Below are positions 8,318-17,344 of a stretch of 64,000 bases of DNA, piece by piece. The DNA is from Flavobacterium nackdongense. GTDB taxonomy: Bacteria; Bacteroidota; Bacteroidia; Flavobacteriales; Flavobacteriaceae. The stretch lies in the NCBI RefSeq assembly GCF_004355225.1, contig NZ_CP037933.1:1302001-1366000 (forward strand), written 5' to 3'. The notes below the pieces were generated by a model, which was not told the origin of the DNA, made no database searches, and saw only the letters and a list, made by a program, of their open reading frames with translations. Position numbers and translations under genes: made by a program. Each line of letters opens with the position of its first letter. The first letter of the stretch is position 1.

Positions 8318-8894
8318 TATAAATTTCAAAGACCTATGGACTCAACAAAAATGCGTTGCACCACATCCGGAAAATTTAATTTTTGAAGTAAAAAAATTAA
8401 AACAAAACAATTTAAGAAAGCTACTTTTGACCAACCTATTATTACTGGTAACAGCTTTATTTATCATCTTAATTTGGACGCAGTACCAACCTCAATTCCT
8501 CACCACTAAAATTGGAATTATATTGATTATTTTAGCAATAGTAGTATTCCTGTTCGCCTATAATAATAGCTATTCTCTTTTCAAAAGCGACAAAAACGCA
8601 GAGAGCAATAGCGATTATCTGAAAGACTTATTAACCATAAAGGCAAAACAAAAATTTATGGAAACCACAATGGTAAACGTATATTTTGTTTTGCTTTCGA
8701 TAGGAATTGGTTTGTATATGTACGAATACACCTCGCGAATGACTTCTTTTTGGGGAATATTTGCTTACGGAATTACAGCAATTTGGATACTTTTGAATTG
8801 GTTCTATTTACGACCGAAACAAATTAAAAAACAACAAACTAAATTAGACGAAATTATTACTAAAATTGAGTTGCTGAACCAACAACTAGAATAA
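8307..8894 (+). CDS. Membrane protein, probable anti-sigma partner
   Basis: A 195-residue protein with a soluble N-terminal part (about 35 residues), two closely spaced membrane helices (about 40-60 and 67-87), two more (about 122-138 and 145-165) and a basic coiled C-terminus. It overlaps the sigma factor by 11 bp. Position and topology suggest it holds the sigma factor at the membrane, but the usual zinc anti-sigma HxxxCxxC motif is absent, so this role is inferred from context only. Confidence 0.65.
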   Translation: MSDDINFKDLWTQQKCVAPHPENLIFEVKKLKQNNLRKLLLTNLLLLVTALFIILIWTQYQPQFLTTKIGIILIILAIVVFLFAYNNSYSLFKSDKNAESNSDYLKDLLTIKAKQKFMETTMVNVYFVLLSIGIGLYMYEYTSRMTSFWGIFAYGITAIWILLNWFYLRPKQIKKQQTKLDEIITKIELLNQQLE

Positions 8895-9290
8895 AATACA
8901 AGGACTTGGCCGCCGACCAAAGATTCGTTTTGTTCGCAAAACAAACACCAAAACGATTGTAAACGGACGAAGAAATCAAATAAATTTATCGAATTCCAAA
9001 AAAAATAAACAATTGAAGTAAACTCCAGTAAAACCATTCGAAATACTCAAGATATGCTCAACGATTGCAAATCCATCAACGCCATGAAGCTATCCTAAGG
9101 ATTGGAAAAAAATAACCAAAGGATGTATTCTTCTCGTTTTGTTGTTAGTATTAAAATGCACAATCGAAGTCAAGAAAATATATTTTTTGTCTTACTATTT
9201 CGTTACATTTGTTACTGGCGTAACAGATTTTTGATTTAATCTGCCGTTTTGAAAGACTTTTGAAAGACTTTACCGCTACAAAATAATAAA
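8895..9290. other. 396-base intergenic region
   Basis: No gene seen. The first 60 bases resemble the first bases after the cupin gene (10775-10835), both having a CTTG...ACCAAAG start. A short direct repeat (GAAAGACTTTT) lies just before the AraC gene. Confidence 0.4.
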
Positions 9291-10124
9291 ATGGTACTTC
9301 AAGAATACAAACCCAGTTTAATGCTTTCGGAACACATTCGTACGTTTCGACTGGTGCATTATGAGTATAAATTAGATGGCTCCTTACCCATCAAAGCTTA
9401 TCCGCCGAGACCTGAACAATGTTTGAGCTTTTACGCAAGGGACTGCGAAACTGTCGAGTATCAAAATAGCGGAACAAAGGCCGGTAATCTTTCGTCGGTT
9501 TTGTTCGGACACCAAACCGAGCTTACTAACCGATTTGTAGGCAATAATTTTTTATTGATTCAGGTCGTTTTCAAACCCGGAGGTCTATACCGACTTACAG
9601 GTATCCCTTGTAATAATTTTACCAATCAATATATCGATGCTGAAGCGGTTTTTTCTAAGGAAATAAAACAAGTAAATGATAAGATCAATGATTGCAAGTC
9701 CTATCTGCAAATGATTGAAGTAGTAGAAACTTTTTTGATCCATGAGCTAACACGAACCGGCTGCGACCAGCACGCTGTAGACATCGCTACAACCAATCTT
9801 TTCAGTACTTCATTGACCCCAACTGTAGATGTTTTGGCAAAAATCGCTTGTCAATCGACTCGCCACTTTGAGCGAAACTTCAAGGAACGAATGGGCATTT
9901 CACCCAAGTACTATTTAAAAGTAATGCGCTTTGAAAATGCTTTTAGAATGAAAAATAAGAACCCCCAGTTAGATTGGCTCAGCATCGCCATAAGTTGCGG
10001 GTATTACGACTATCAGCATCTTGCGAGAGACTACAAAGATTTGACAGGATACACACCTAATGTTTTTCATCAAATTGACCTCAATGCCCCGGAAAGGATA
10101 TTTGGCGAAGCAGACACTTATTGA
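9291..10124 (+). CDS. AraC family transcriptional regulator
   Basis: A 277-residue protein. The N-terminal half (about 1-160) is a cupin-like sensing domain of the DUF6597 type (YPPRPEQCLSFYARD, FKPGGLYRLTGIP). The C-terminal half (about 170-265) is an AraC-type double helix-turn-helix with the tell-tale segment CQSTRHFERNFKERMGISPKYY and CGYYDYQHLARDYKDLTGYTP. It probably controls the cupin gene 74 bases downstream on the same strand. The ligand is unknown. Confidence 0.88.
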   Translation: MVLQEYKPSLMLSEHIRTFRLVHYEYKLDGSLPIKAYPPRPEQCLSFYARDCETVEYQNSGTKAGNLSSVLFGHQTELTNRFVGNNFLLIQVVFKPGGLYRLTGIPCNNFTNQYIDAEAVFSKEIKQVNDKINDCKSYLQMIEVVETFLIHELTRTGCDQHAVDIATTNLFSTSLTPTVDVLAKIACQSTRHFERNFKERMGISPKYYLKVMRFENAFRMKNKNPQLDWLSIAISCGYYDYQHLARDYKDLTGYTPNVFHQIDLNAPERIFGEADTY

Positions 10125-10198
10125 AAATAGTCGTATTTGTACCACTAAATGTTTTTGGCTTTATTTTTTCTTTGTAATGAACTTAAAACAAATACGAC

Positions 10199-10750
10199 AT
10201 GCAAAGACGAAAATTTATTGCTACAGCAGTGGTCTCAATTCCCGCCATTGCTCTGGGTGAAACCCTTCTGACTACAGAAAGCAGAACAGACAAAGGTTTT
10301 GTGGTGAAGGCAAACGAAAGCCGATTCAAAGAAACGACTAAGCTATTTGGTGGTACGAGCCCAAACGATATTAAAGTATCGAGCAAAGATACCAGCGGAA
10401 ATCTAACTGTATTTGAATATACAGGAAATGTAAAAGGTGGTCCTCCATTACATATTCACCACAATCAAGACGAAATTTTTTTTATTATTGAAGGGGAATA
10501 CACTTTTAAAATAAATGACACCTACTACGAATTGCAGAAAGGCGATACCATTTTTTTGCCCAAAAAAGAGCCGCATGCCTTTACACAACGGTCTGAAAAA
10601 GGGAAAATGTATTTTATGTTTCAACCTTCAGGCAAAATGGAAGATTACTTCAGAAAACTGGCCACTTTTAAAGGACAACCTACACCAGAGGAAGGGGCAA
10701 AACTATTTTCTGACCACGATATGGAAATAGTAGGACCGCCATTAGAATAG
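10199..10750 (+). CDS. Tat-exported cupin-domain protein
   Basis: A 183-residue protein starting with a twin-arginine-like signal (MQRRKFIATAVVSIPAIALG). The cupin core follows: first motif GGPPLHIHHNQDEIFFIIEGEY (metal-binding HxH and E) and second motif GDTIFLPKKEPHAFTQ (histidine). Export by Tat suggests the protein folds with its metal before export. It is a single-cupin enzyme or sensor of unknown substrate, likely controlled by the AraC gene upstream. Confidence 0.82.
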   Translation: MQRRKFIATAVVSIPAIALGETLLTTESRTDKGFVVKANESRFKETTKLFGGTSPNDIKVSSKDTSGNLTVFEYTGNVKGGPPLHIHHNQDEIFFIIEGEYTFKINDTYYELQKGDTIFLPKKEPHAFTQRSEKGKMYFMFQPSGKMEDYFRKLATFKGQPTPEEGAKLFSDHDMEIVGPPLE

Positions 10751-11041
10751 TAACCACATCCGAAAACACCGAGGGCTTGACTACAACCAAAGTTCCGTCG
10801 CGCTCACAAAAAATCGTTTGCAAGCTGCGGCGGAAACTACCAACAGTGTTCAGCAAAAACCATTGCAAATCAAAACGATACACCAACCGTGCAGCATGCT
10901 GTTCTGTATAATTTTTGTTTTTTTTTGCGACTTCACCAACAAGAGATGACCGTTACTTTACATCCTATTTTCTAGCATCTAATTATTACCCATTGAGCGT
11001 GATAATAAAATTTCAACTATTGGATTAAATAAAAAATTTAA

Positions 11042-11075
11042 CCACATAGTTCCGATAACTATTAGAACTATGTGG
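11042..11075. repeat. CCACATAG inverted repeat (short form)
   Basis: CCACATAGTTC (11042-11052) and GAACTATGTGG (11065-11075) are perfect inverted repeats with a 12-base loop. The same CCACATAG ends are found on the 150-base element at 47587-47739. Confidence 0.8.
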
Positions 11076-11262
11076 ATAAAAAACTTCACCAATTAAATTT
11101 CACCCAAGGTGCTATTTTTAAATTATTACCATAAGTAAAAATTAAATCCCCATCCCACCGCTATTTGCGCGAAAACCGATTACTCAATTTAAATTTAGCA
11201 AACAGTACGTACAAAAAATGTCGTTACCGGACCCTATCAAAATCCTACGACTTTATTTTAGA

Positions 11263-11299
11263 GAATTCCTTTGAATTTTGAATCACCTTCACTATCTCT
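11263..11299 (+). promoter_or_regulatory. Promoter-like block, copy 1
   Basis: The first 20 bases (GAATTCCTTTGAATTTTGAA) are identical to 13326-13345, and most of the following 17 also match, including ACTATCT. It contains a TTTG -33-like element and a TATCTCTG -7-like element. It is 258 bases before the permease gene, so it is probably a duplicate of the DUF349 promoter. Confidence 0.6.
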
Positions 11300-11409
11300 G
11301 ATATCAGGTTCTGCTACTGAAATTGATTGCACCTTTTTTCGGCGTGCGTTCTTTTCTCCTTGGTATAGTTAAATTAGGTTTACATGTATTGTTTGCAATT
11401 TTTGTTTTA

Positions 11410-11417
11410 TACATTTG
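11410..11417 (+). promoter_or_regulatory. -7 promoter element of the APC permease gene
   Basis: TACATTTG fits TAnnTTTG exactly. TTG-containing sequence lies upstream at about 11390-11395, a little closer than the usual -33 spacing. The leader to the ATG would be about 135 bases. Confidence 0.45.
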
Positions 11418-11556
11418 CCCTGATATTAGGATGCGCAAAGCGGTAATGCAAAAACGAAGGATTTGGCTCTTTACGCTAAAAACTCCTCAACGTATCGTAA
11501 CGCAAATACCAAATTATGGAACATCCTTACTCCTCTTACAACCATAAATAGAATTC

Positions 11557-12939
11557 ATGAATGAAAAAGCGGGCCTGACAAGTGGGCTGAAGAAAGTACT
11601 AGGTCTCACTTCATTATTTATCATTACGATTGGAATAGTAGTTTCACAAACCTCTGTTGTTTCTATCGTACAGGGTGCAGGCTTAGGTGGCGGGACTTTT
11701 TTTATGGCCATTTTTATTGCTTTTATCATAGCCTTGTGTTACATATCTACTTATTCTGAGTTGGCCTTGATGATGCCAAAAGCAGGAAGCATCAGTACGT
11801 ATACTGCCGTTTCCGTGGGACATTTTATGGCAATTATTGCATCACTATCAGCTTATGCTGCACCGGCACTATTTGGGGCATTAGCCGAACTACTTTTGTT
11901 GCAAAATGTGCTCGATTCCATCAGTCCAAGCTCTTTTACAACCGTGGCCCTCGCAGTAGTTTGGACCTTTACATTTCTTAATATTTTTGGTATTGATTTA
12001 TTTGCCTCAGTACAAAGTATCATTTCGTTCACAATGCTCGTGACGCTGATCGTCATCGGAATTGCAGGATTAGGAACATTCAACAATCAGGGTCTTCCAC
12101 CTCATCAGATAATGCATGATTTGATGCACCCTGATGCTTCTGTATTTACTTTAGTATTAGCAGCACTTTGGCCTTTTATAGCCTTTGAAATGGTGTGTGA
12201 CTTTATTGAAGAAGCAAAAAATCCAGTAAGACATATTCCGAAAGCAATGTTCACGGCATGCATCGTTTTGTTATTTGCATATAGTTTGTTAGCCTTTGTG
12301 GCCATGAAACTTGTTCCTGCAGAACAACTGGCCCAGACCGATGTTCCGCATTTGCTCTTAGGAAAAGTAATTTTTGGGAATGTGGGCAAAATAGTTATTC
12401 TGATTTTGTCAATAACCACAACCTGCGGTTTTATTAGTACTGGATTTGCAACAACACCCCGCTTATTGTACGGCATGGCACATCACAAACAATTGCCGCC
12501 AATTTTTATGAGATTACATTCCAAATGGAGAACTCCTTGGATTGGTATACTAGTACTTGCGACCCTACTAACAATTGCTATTCTACTATTTAAAAAAAGT
12601 ACAGATACTTTGTTGATGCTTGTTATTTCTGGGGCGAGCTGTTACCTACTGGCATACATTATTACGCACATCGACTTAATTGTATTGCGCAAAAAATATC
12701 CCAATTACCCGCGTTCGTACAAGTCTCCATTTTTCCCTCTACTGCAAATCGTGGGAATACTAGGAATGACTTATGCCTTTATCCATAATTCACCAAGTCC
12801 CGAATTGCGATCTACTGTTTTTATCAATGTAGCACTATTTATTGGCCTAACAGCGGTATTTGCTTTTTGTTGGGTGAAATTCAAAATGAAAAAAGGACTA
12901 TTTGAAGCCGAACCGATTGAACAAGCAATCGACGACTAA
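11557..12939 (+). CDS. APC family amino acid permease
   Basis: A 460-residue integral membrane protein with about twelve helices. The N-terminus has the APC signature region (LTSLFIITIGIVVSQTSVVSIVQGAGLGGGTFF) with the glycine-rich helix 1 break, and helix 6 carries WPFIAFEMVCDFIEEAKNP, where APC proteins bind substrate. It probably exchanges or imports an amino acid or amine at the inner membrane; the substrate cannot be named. It stands alone between two copies of a promoter-like block, suggesting it was inserted upstream of the DUF349 gene. Confidence 0.88.
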   Translation: MNEKAGLTSGLKKVLGLTSLFIITIGIVVSQTSVVSIVQGAGLGGGTFFMAIFIAFIIALCYISTYSELALMMPKAGSISTYTAVSVGHFMAIIASLSAYAAPALFGALAELLLLQNVLDSISPSSFTTVALAVVWTFTFLNIFGIDLFASVQSIISFTMLVTLIVIGIAGLGTFNNQGLPPHQIMHDLMHPDASVFTLVLAALWPFIAFEMVCDFIEEAKNPVRHIPKAMFTACIVLLFAYSLLAFVAMKLVPAEQLAQTDVPHLLLGKVIFGNVGKIVILILSITTTCGFISTGFATTPRLLYGMAHHKQLPPIFMRLHSKWRTPWIGILVLATLLTIAILLFKKSTDTLLMLVISGASCYLLAYIITHIDLIVLRKKYPNYPRSYKSPFFPLLQIVGILGMTYAFIHNSPSPELRSTVFINVALFIGLTAVFAFCWVKFKMKKGLFEAEPIEQAIDD

Positions 12940-13401
12940 GCTTACTTTTAACCTAGTATTTATAACATATGACTACCTTTCTGAGGTTTTATTCCACCTC
13001 TTGCAGCACCAAATCAACATTGCATTGGCAGAATTTTTTGTCGAAATCGCTAATGCAATCGTAGAGCAAACCATAGCTAGCCCAATTATTGTGCTGGCTT
13101 TCAGAATCAACAAATACAACTTTACCCAAGCACAGAACTTTGTTGTAGCTGTTTATTTTTGACCTTCGATAAATTTAAAAATTCCTAACAAAACACAGAT
13201 TTTAACACAAAAACCTTATGTAATTCACAAAATAATCGACAAATTGATTTATATTCAGAAGGTATTACATAGCAACGAACGCCGTAGCAACCTCTTGCAT
13301 CAACATAAAACGACTATAAATAAGGGAATTCCTTTGAATTTTGAACAACCTTTACTATCTTTCGCATTCAAAAAAAAATCGAACCCTTAAACATTCAAAA
13401 A
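12940..13401. other. 462-base intergenic region with possible gene remnant
   Basis: About 57 codons are open on the minus strand at about 13164-12992, with protein-like composition (VVFVDSESQHNNWASYGLLYD) but no start codon, and stops on both sides. It may be a decayed gene. The rest is AT-rich. The DUF349 promoter lies at 13326-13362. Confidence 0.35.
13326..13362 (+). promoter_or_regulatory. DUF349 gene promoter, copy 2 of duplicated block
   Basis: TTTG (13333-13336) and TATCTTTC (about 13356-13363) are spaced about 19 bases, close to the Bacteroidota TTTG/TAnnTTTG arrangement, 40 bases before the ATG at 13402. The 20 bases GAATTCCTTTGAATTTTGAA recur exactly at 11263. Confidence 0.6.
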
Positions 13402-15522
13402 ATGTTAGAAGAAAAGAATGATAACCTGCTTGAAGCAGATGGAAGTTTAGAAAACAATTCAATTGAAATTCTACAATCTGAAGTAGAAACCCTCAATGAA
13501 ATCGAAGCTGATGCAACCAGCACTGCCGATTTTGCAATTGAAAATGGGCAAACTATTGAGGAGCATATTGCGGTAGCAGAAAATGAAACTCCAATAGCGG
13601 ATGCTACCACAGTTTCAGATGAAATTGAAGCTACAATTCCGGAAGATGCAGCTTCTGAAACCATCGTTGCTGAACCGACTCCAATTACAAATACCACAAT
13701 TTCAGAAACCGAAACCATTATCGAAGCTATCGTTGGCACCAATGCCGAAGAAAGTGAAGACGAAACCCTCAAAGAACGTCACGACATCCCAATGTTGGAT
13801 TATGATGCACTTTCGCTTGAGTCTCTTGTAGCCGAATTGAAAAATTTAGTTACTAATGAAAAAGTGATGTCGGTAAAGGATCATGTCGAAGAAATAAAAA
13901 AATCATTCTTAGCGAAATACTACCACCTTCTCGAAGAGAAAAAAGAAGAATTTTTGGCTGAAAACCCTGATACTACAGAGGATTTTGCCTATCATTCGCC
14001 TATAAAAACACAATTTGACCAATACTATTCCCTGTTCAAAGACAATAAAAATGCCCATTTCAAAAGTTTGCAAAGCAATCTCAAATCCAACTTAGAAAAC
14101 CGATTGGCGATTGTCGAAGAATTGAAAGAGCTTATCAATCCGCAGGAAAACATTAAAGACACTTTGAAACACTTTAATGAATTAAGAGATCGATGGAAAA
14201 ATGCTGGTCCTATTCCTAAAGACAAATACAATCACGTTTGGAACAATTATCATTTCCACGTTGAAAATTTTTACGATTATTTACACTTAGATCGAGAAGC
14301 TCGCGACCTCGATTTCAAGCATAATCTAGAACAAAAACAAAAAATAATAGCCCGAGTTGAAGAATTGGTCAACGAAGACGACATCAACAAAGCTTTCCGC
14401 GAATTGCAGGATTTACACAAACTATGGAAAGAAGATATCGGCCCCGTTTCAAGAGAACATCGAGACGAAATCTGGAACAAGTTTAGTGATTTGACCAAAC
14501 AAATGCACGACAAACGTGAAGTTTTGTTTGAAAAAATGAGAGGCACCGAGCTTGAAAATTTAGAAAAGAAAAAAGAAATCATTGCCCAAATTGAAGTTTT
14601 GGCTACTGAAAAAGTCAATGCGCACGCACAATGGCTGCAACAAATTGAAAAAGTCGAAGCCCTGAGAACTGCTTTTTTCTCCGCTGGAAAAGTCCCATCA
14701 GAAGTTAATGAAGAAACTTGGGCCGCATTTAAAACAGCTGTTAGGAATTTTAATTCTTTCAAAAATTCATTTTACAAAGACATTAAAAAAGACCAAAACA
14801 ATAATTTAAGCCGTAAAACAGCCCTTGTTGCCAAAGCCAAAGAACTTCAGGAAAGTACTGACTTTGCGGTGACCACTCCAATAATGAAACAAATTCAAGA
14901 AGAGTGGAAGCAAATCGGTCATGTGCCACGAAAATACTCTGATAAAATTTGGATCGAGTTCAAAGACGCTTGCAACCATTATTTTGACAAATTAAAAGAG
15001 CAAAAAAATGAGGAGAATAGCGAGGAAATTCAAGCATTCGACAACAAGAAAGCCTATCTCGAAACCTTGAGATCCTTTCAGATGACAGGTGACCATAAAA
15101 CCGATTTAGATGCCATAAAATTGCACATCGAAACATGGAAAAAATTCGGAAAAGTACCATTCAGCCGAAGACATGTCGAAGGAAAATTCAATAAAGTGCT
15201 TGATGCTTTATTTGAAAAACTGAGTTTGAGTAAAAAAGAATCAGAAATGATGCGCTTTTCGAACCGAATGGATCAATTGTCAGAGAATAATGATACTCGA
15301 AAACTGGAAGGGGAGAAAATTTTCCTAATGCGTAAAATTGATGAAATTAAGAACGAAATATTCCAATTAGAAAATAATATTCAGTTTTTCGCCAACACTA
15401 GAAATGCTAAAAAAGAAAATTCTATTGTGCTAGAAGTTCGAAAAAACATCGAAAAACACCGAGAAGAAATGGAACTTTTGAAAGATAAACTCAAACAGTT
15501 AAGGAAGTTGAACGACGCGTAA
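13402..15522 (+). CDS. DUF349 repeat protein
   Basis: A 706-residue, highly charged protein. Residues 1-125 are acidic, low-complexity and probably disordered (rich in E, T, A, I). From about residue 150 there are several DUF349 repeats, each a helical pair with a W-K core (LRDRWKNAGPIPKDKYNHVW, LHKLWKEDIGPVSREHRDEIW, EEWKQIGHVPRKYSDKIW, ETWKKFGKVPFSRRHVEGKF), and a C-terminal coiled coil (about 620-700). The family's role is not established; it is conserved in Bacteroidota. It is followed by its own terminator. Confidence 0.88.
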   Translation: MLEEKNDNLLEADGSLENNSIEILQSEVETLNEIEADATSTADFAIENGQTIEEHIAVAENETPIADATTVSDEIEATIPEDAASETIVAEPTPITNTTISETETIIEAIVGTNAEESEDETLKERHDIPMLDYDALSLESLVAELKNLVTNEKVMSVKDHVEEIKKSFLAKYYHLLEEKKEEFLAENPDTTEDFAYHSPIKTQFDQYYSLFKDNKNAHFKSLQSNLKSNLENRLAIVEELKELINPQENIKDTLKHFNELRDRWKNAGPIPKDKYNHVWNNYHFHVENFYDYLHLDREARDLDFKHNLEQKQKIIARVEELVNEDDINKAFRELQDLHKLWKEDIGPVSREHRDEIWNKFSDLTKQMHDKREVLFEKMRGTELENLEKKKEIIAQIEVLATEKVNAHAQWLQQIEKVEALRTAFFSAGKVPSEVNEETWAAFKTAVRNFNSFKNSFYKDIKKDQNNNLSRKTALVAKAKELQESTDFAVTTPIMKQIQEEWKQIGHVPRKYSDKIWIEFKDACNHYFDKLKEQKNEENSEEIQAFDNKKAYLETLRSFQMTGDHKTDLDAIKLHIETWKKFGKVPFSRRHVEGKFNKVLDALFEKLSLSKKESEMMRFSNRMDQLSENNDTRKLEGEKIFLMRKIDEIKNEIFQLENNIQFFANTRNAKKENSIVLEVRKNIEKHREEMELLKDKLKQLRKLNDA

Positions 15523-15547
15523 AAATAAATAGTAAAAAATAAGATCA

Positions 15548-15582
15548 CCTCATTCAAAAACAAATGAATGGGGTTTTTTTTT
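15548..15582 (+). terminator. Terminator of the DUF349 gene
   Basis: CCTCATTC (15548-15555) pairs with GAATGGGG (15566-15573), one G-U pair, followed by nine T residues. Confidence 0.8.
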
Positions 15583-15597
15583 GCCTCAAAATGGAAT

Positions 15598-15611
15598 ATG
15601 ATAATTATCAT
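15598..15611. promoter_or_regulatory. FNR-type operator upstream of hemN
   Basis: ATGATAATTATCAT is a perfect 14-bp palindrome with the TGATnnnnATCA core of Fnr-type sites. Its end is 54 bases before the hemN ATG, and its centre is 36.5 bases before the last base of the -7 element, i.e. about -41.5 from the expected start point, the position of a class II activator site. The identical palindrome occurs upstream of ccoS. Confidence 0.75.
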
Positions 15612-15633
15612 TTTAAATTTAACAATTGCATAC

Positions 15634-15641
15634 TACTTTTG
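15634..15641 (+). promoter_or_regulatory. hemN -7 promoter element
   Basis: TACTTTTG matches TAnnTTTG, 24 bases before the ATG and downstream of the operator at 15598-15611. Confidence 0.6.
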
Positions 15642-15664
15642 ATTATTGAAAAATACTATTTTCT

Positions 15665-17029
15665 ATGAAAAACTCAATCCTACAAAAATACAATGTCCCC
15701 GGACCACGGTACACTAGCTATCCCACAGTCCCCTATTGGGATGAATCTGATTTTACGTATCAAAACTGGATTGACACTTTAAAAAGGTCTTTTTCAGAGA
15801 GCAATTCGAAGGAAGGACTAAGTTTGTACATTCATTTACCTTTCTGCGAAAGTATGTGCACTTTTTGTGGCTGTAATAAACGTATTACCAAAAATCACGA
15901 TGTCGAACATCCCTATATAGAAGCGCTCCTTAAAGAGTGGGCGTTGTACTGCAATATCCTTGAAGAAAAACCAATTATCAAGGAAATACATTTGGGCGGA
16001 GGCACTCCCACCTTCTTTTCCACTAAACATTTAGAGGATTTAATAGAAGGCATTTTTTGCTATGCAGTAAAAGCCAAAGATCACGAATTTAGTTTCGAAG
16101 GTCATCCAAACAATACCACACGTGCTCATTTGCAAAAACTATATGATCTAGGTTTCAGAAGAGTGAGTTTTGGCGTACAAGACTATTCTGAAAAAGTTCA
16201 GAACGCAATTAATCGAATTCAGCCCTTTCATAATGTAGCAAAAGTTACGTTTTGGGCAAAAGAAATTGGCTATACTTCAATTGGTCATGACATCATTTTT
16301 GGCTTACCATTTCAAGAAATAGATGATGTTATTGATACTATCGAAAAAACAAATTCGTTGCAACCGGACCGATTGGCTTTTTACAGTTATGCGCATGTGC
16401 CGTGGATAAAAGGAAACGGTCAACGGGGCTTCAATGATGAAGATATTCCTAAAGACGAAACCAAACGCAAACTATATGAAGTAGGCAAAGATTTGCTTTT
16501 CGAAAATGAATATTACGAGATTGGAATGGACCATTTTGCACTCAAAAGCGATAGTTTATATGATTCATTCGAAAAAGGGCAATTACACCGTAATTTTATG
16601 GGCTACAGTTCTTCTAAAACGCAACTAATGATAGGACTAGGCGTTTCCTCAATAAGCGATAGTTGGTACAGTTTTGCTCAAAATGTAAAAGAATTAGAAG
16701 AGTATTATAAATTGCTAAAAGCGGACAAACTACCCATCTTCAGGGGTCATTTATTGACAGATGAAGATCTTATCATAAGAAAACATATTCTGAACTTGAT
16801 GTGCCATTTTGAAACGTCGTGGAAAGACAAAGCGCTTTATTTTGCAGAAGTTCCTGAAATTCTAATCCAGTTGAAAGAAATGGAAAATGATGGCTTAGTT
16901 CAAATTGAAAAAAATGGTATTAAAGTAACGAATGCCGGAAAACCATTTGTACGCAACATTTGCATGGCTTTTGATCTAAGATTGAAAAGAAAAGCTCCAG
17001 GAACCAAACTTTTTTCAATGACAATCTAA
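15665..17029 (+). CDS. hemN: Oxygen-independent coproporphyrinogen III oxidase
   Basis: A 454-residue radical-SAM enzyme that decarboxylates coproporphyrinogen III to protoporphyrinogen IX without oxygen in haem synthesis. The N-terminus has the family start VPGPRYTSYPTVPYW, and the iron-sulfur cluster motif is C61-x3-C65-x2-C68-x-C70 (FCESMCTFCGCNKR). The SAM-binding GGGTPTFF follows, and the late MCHFETSW segment belongs to the HemN C-terminal domain. Length and motifs fit true HemN, not HemW. The Fnr-type operator upstream and the neighbouring cbb3 oxidase locus fit induction at low oxygen. Confidence 0.95.
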   Translation: MKNSILQKYNVPGPRYTSYPTVPYWDESDFTYQNWIDTLKRSFSESNSKEGLSLYIHLPFCESMCTFCGCNKRITKNHDVEHPYIEALLKEWALYCNILEEKPIIKEIHLGGGTPTFFSTKHLEDLIEGIFCYAVKAKDHEFSFEGHPNNTTRAHLQKLYDLGFRRVSFGVQDYSEKVQNAINRIQPFHNVAKVTFWAKEIGYTSIGHDIIFGLPFQEIDDVIDTIEKTNSLQPDRLAFYSYAHVPWIKGNGQRGFNDEDIPKDETKRKLYEVGKDLLFENEYYEIGMDHFALKSDSLYDSFEKGQLHRNFMGYSSSKTQLMIGLGVSSISDSWYSFAQNVKELEEYYKLLKADKLPIFRGHLLTDEDLIIRKHILNLMCHFETSWKDKALYFAEVPEILIQLKEMENDGLVQIEKNGIKVTNAGKPFVRNICMAFDLRLKRKAPGTKLFSMTI

Positions 17030-17050
17030 AAAGCAATTCGTTTCAAAAAA

Positions 17051-17085
17051 AATCTCGCTAATTTAAAATTAGCGAGATTTTTTTG
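17051..17085. terminator. Bidirectional terminator after hemN
   Basis: AATCTCGCTAATTT and AAATTAGCGAGATT form a long perfect stem, with A residues before and T residues after. It can serve both hemN (plus strand) and the convergent DUF465-like gene (minus strand). Confidence 0.88.
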
Positions 17086-17089
17086 GTCT

Positions 17090-17320
17090 TTATCTCCGCA
17101 ATATCGAATATATTTCGTCCTTTAAGTGAAGGATTTTAACTTTTAATTCTTTCAAATGCTCATCTGTGGTTACTACTTCTTCCGATTTGATTAAAGCAAC
17201 CTCATGTTTAACTTTAAGATATTCCTCAAATAACACTTTAAAATGATCATTCTCGTTTACTAATTTGTCAATTTTTTCCTGAACCTCAGGAGTCACGTGT
17301 AGCAGATCTTGGTTTTCCAT
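17090..17320 (-). CDS. YdcH-like (DUF465) small helical protein
   Basis: A 76-residue, helical, highly charged protein. The pattern NENDHFKVLFEEYLKVKHEVALI followed by DEHLKELKVKILHLKDEIYSIL matches the DUF465/YdcH small coiled-coil family, whose function is unknown. It is the last gene on the minus strand of the cbb3 locus, 24 bases after the TauE/SafE gene stop, so it may be co-transcribed. It has no signal peptide or membrane segment. Confidence 0.7.
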   Translation of the reverse strand: MENQDLLHVTPEVQEKIDKLVNENDHFKVLFEEYLKVKHEVALIKSEEVVTTDEHLKELKVKILHLKDEIYSILRR

Positions 17321-17344
17321 AATTATATAAGAGTTAATTAATAA

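Larger units (their letters stand above)
10751..11556. other. 806-base intergenic region with repeats and promoters
   Basis: No credible gene. It holds a perfect 11-bp inverted repeat at 11042-11075, a promoter-like block at 11263-11299 duplicated at 13326-13362, and a TACATTTG element at 11410-11417. A 74-codon frame at 11323-11547 has no protein logic and is not called. Confidence 0.5.

Noticed and set aside
11323..11547. 74-codon frame upstream of the permease
   Set aside because: It spans the TACATTTG promoter element and the leader, and reads as unstructured basic sequence.
12902..13162. 86-codon frame overlapping the end of the permease gene
   Set aside because: It overlaps the permease in another frame and its sequence does not look like a protein of any kind I know.
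13395..13772. 125-codon open frame on the minus strand over the start of the DUF349 gene
   Set aside because: It mirrors the acidic low-complexity part of the real gene (serine/valine-rich shadow) and has no independent support.
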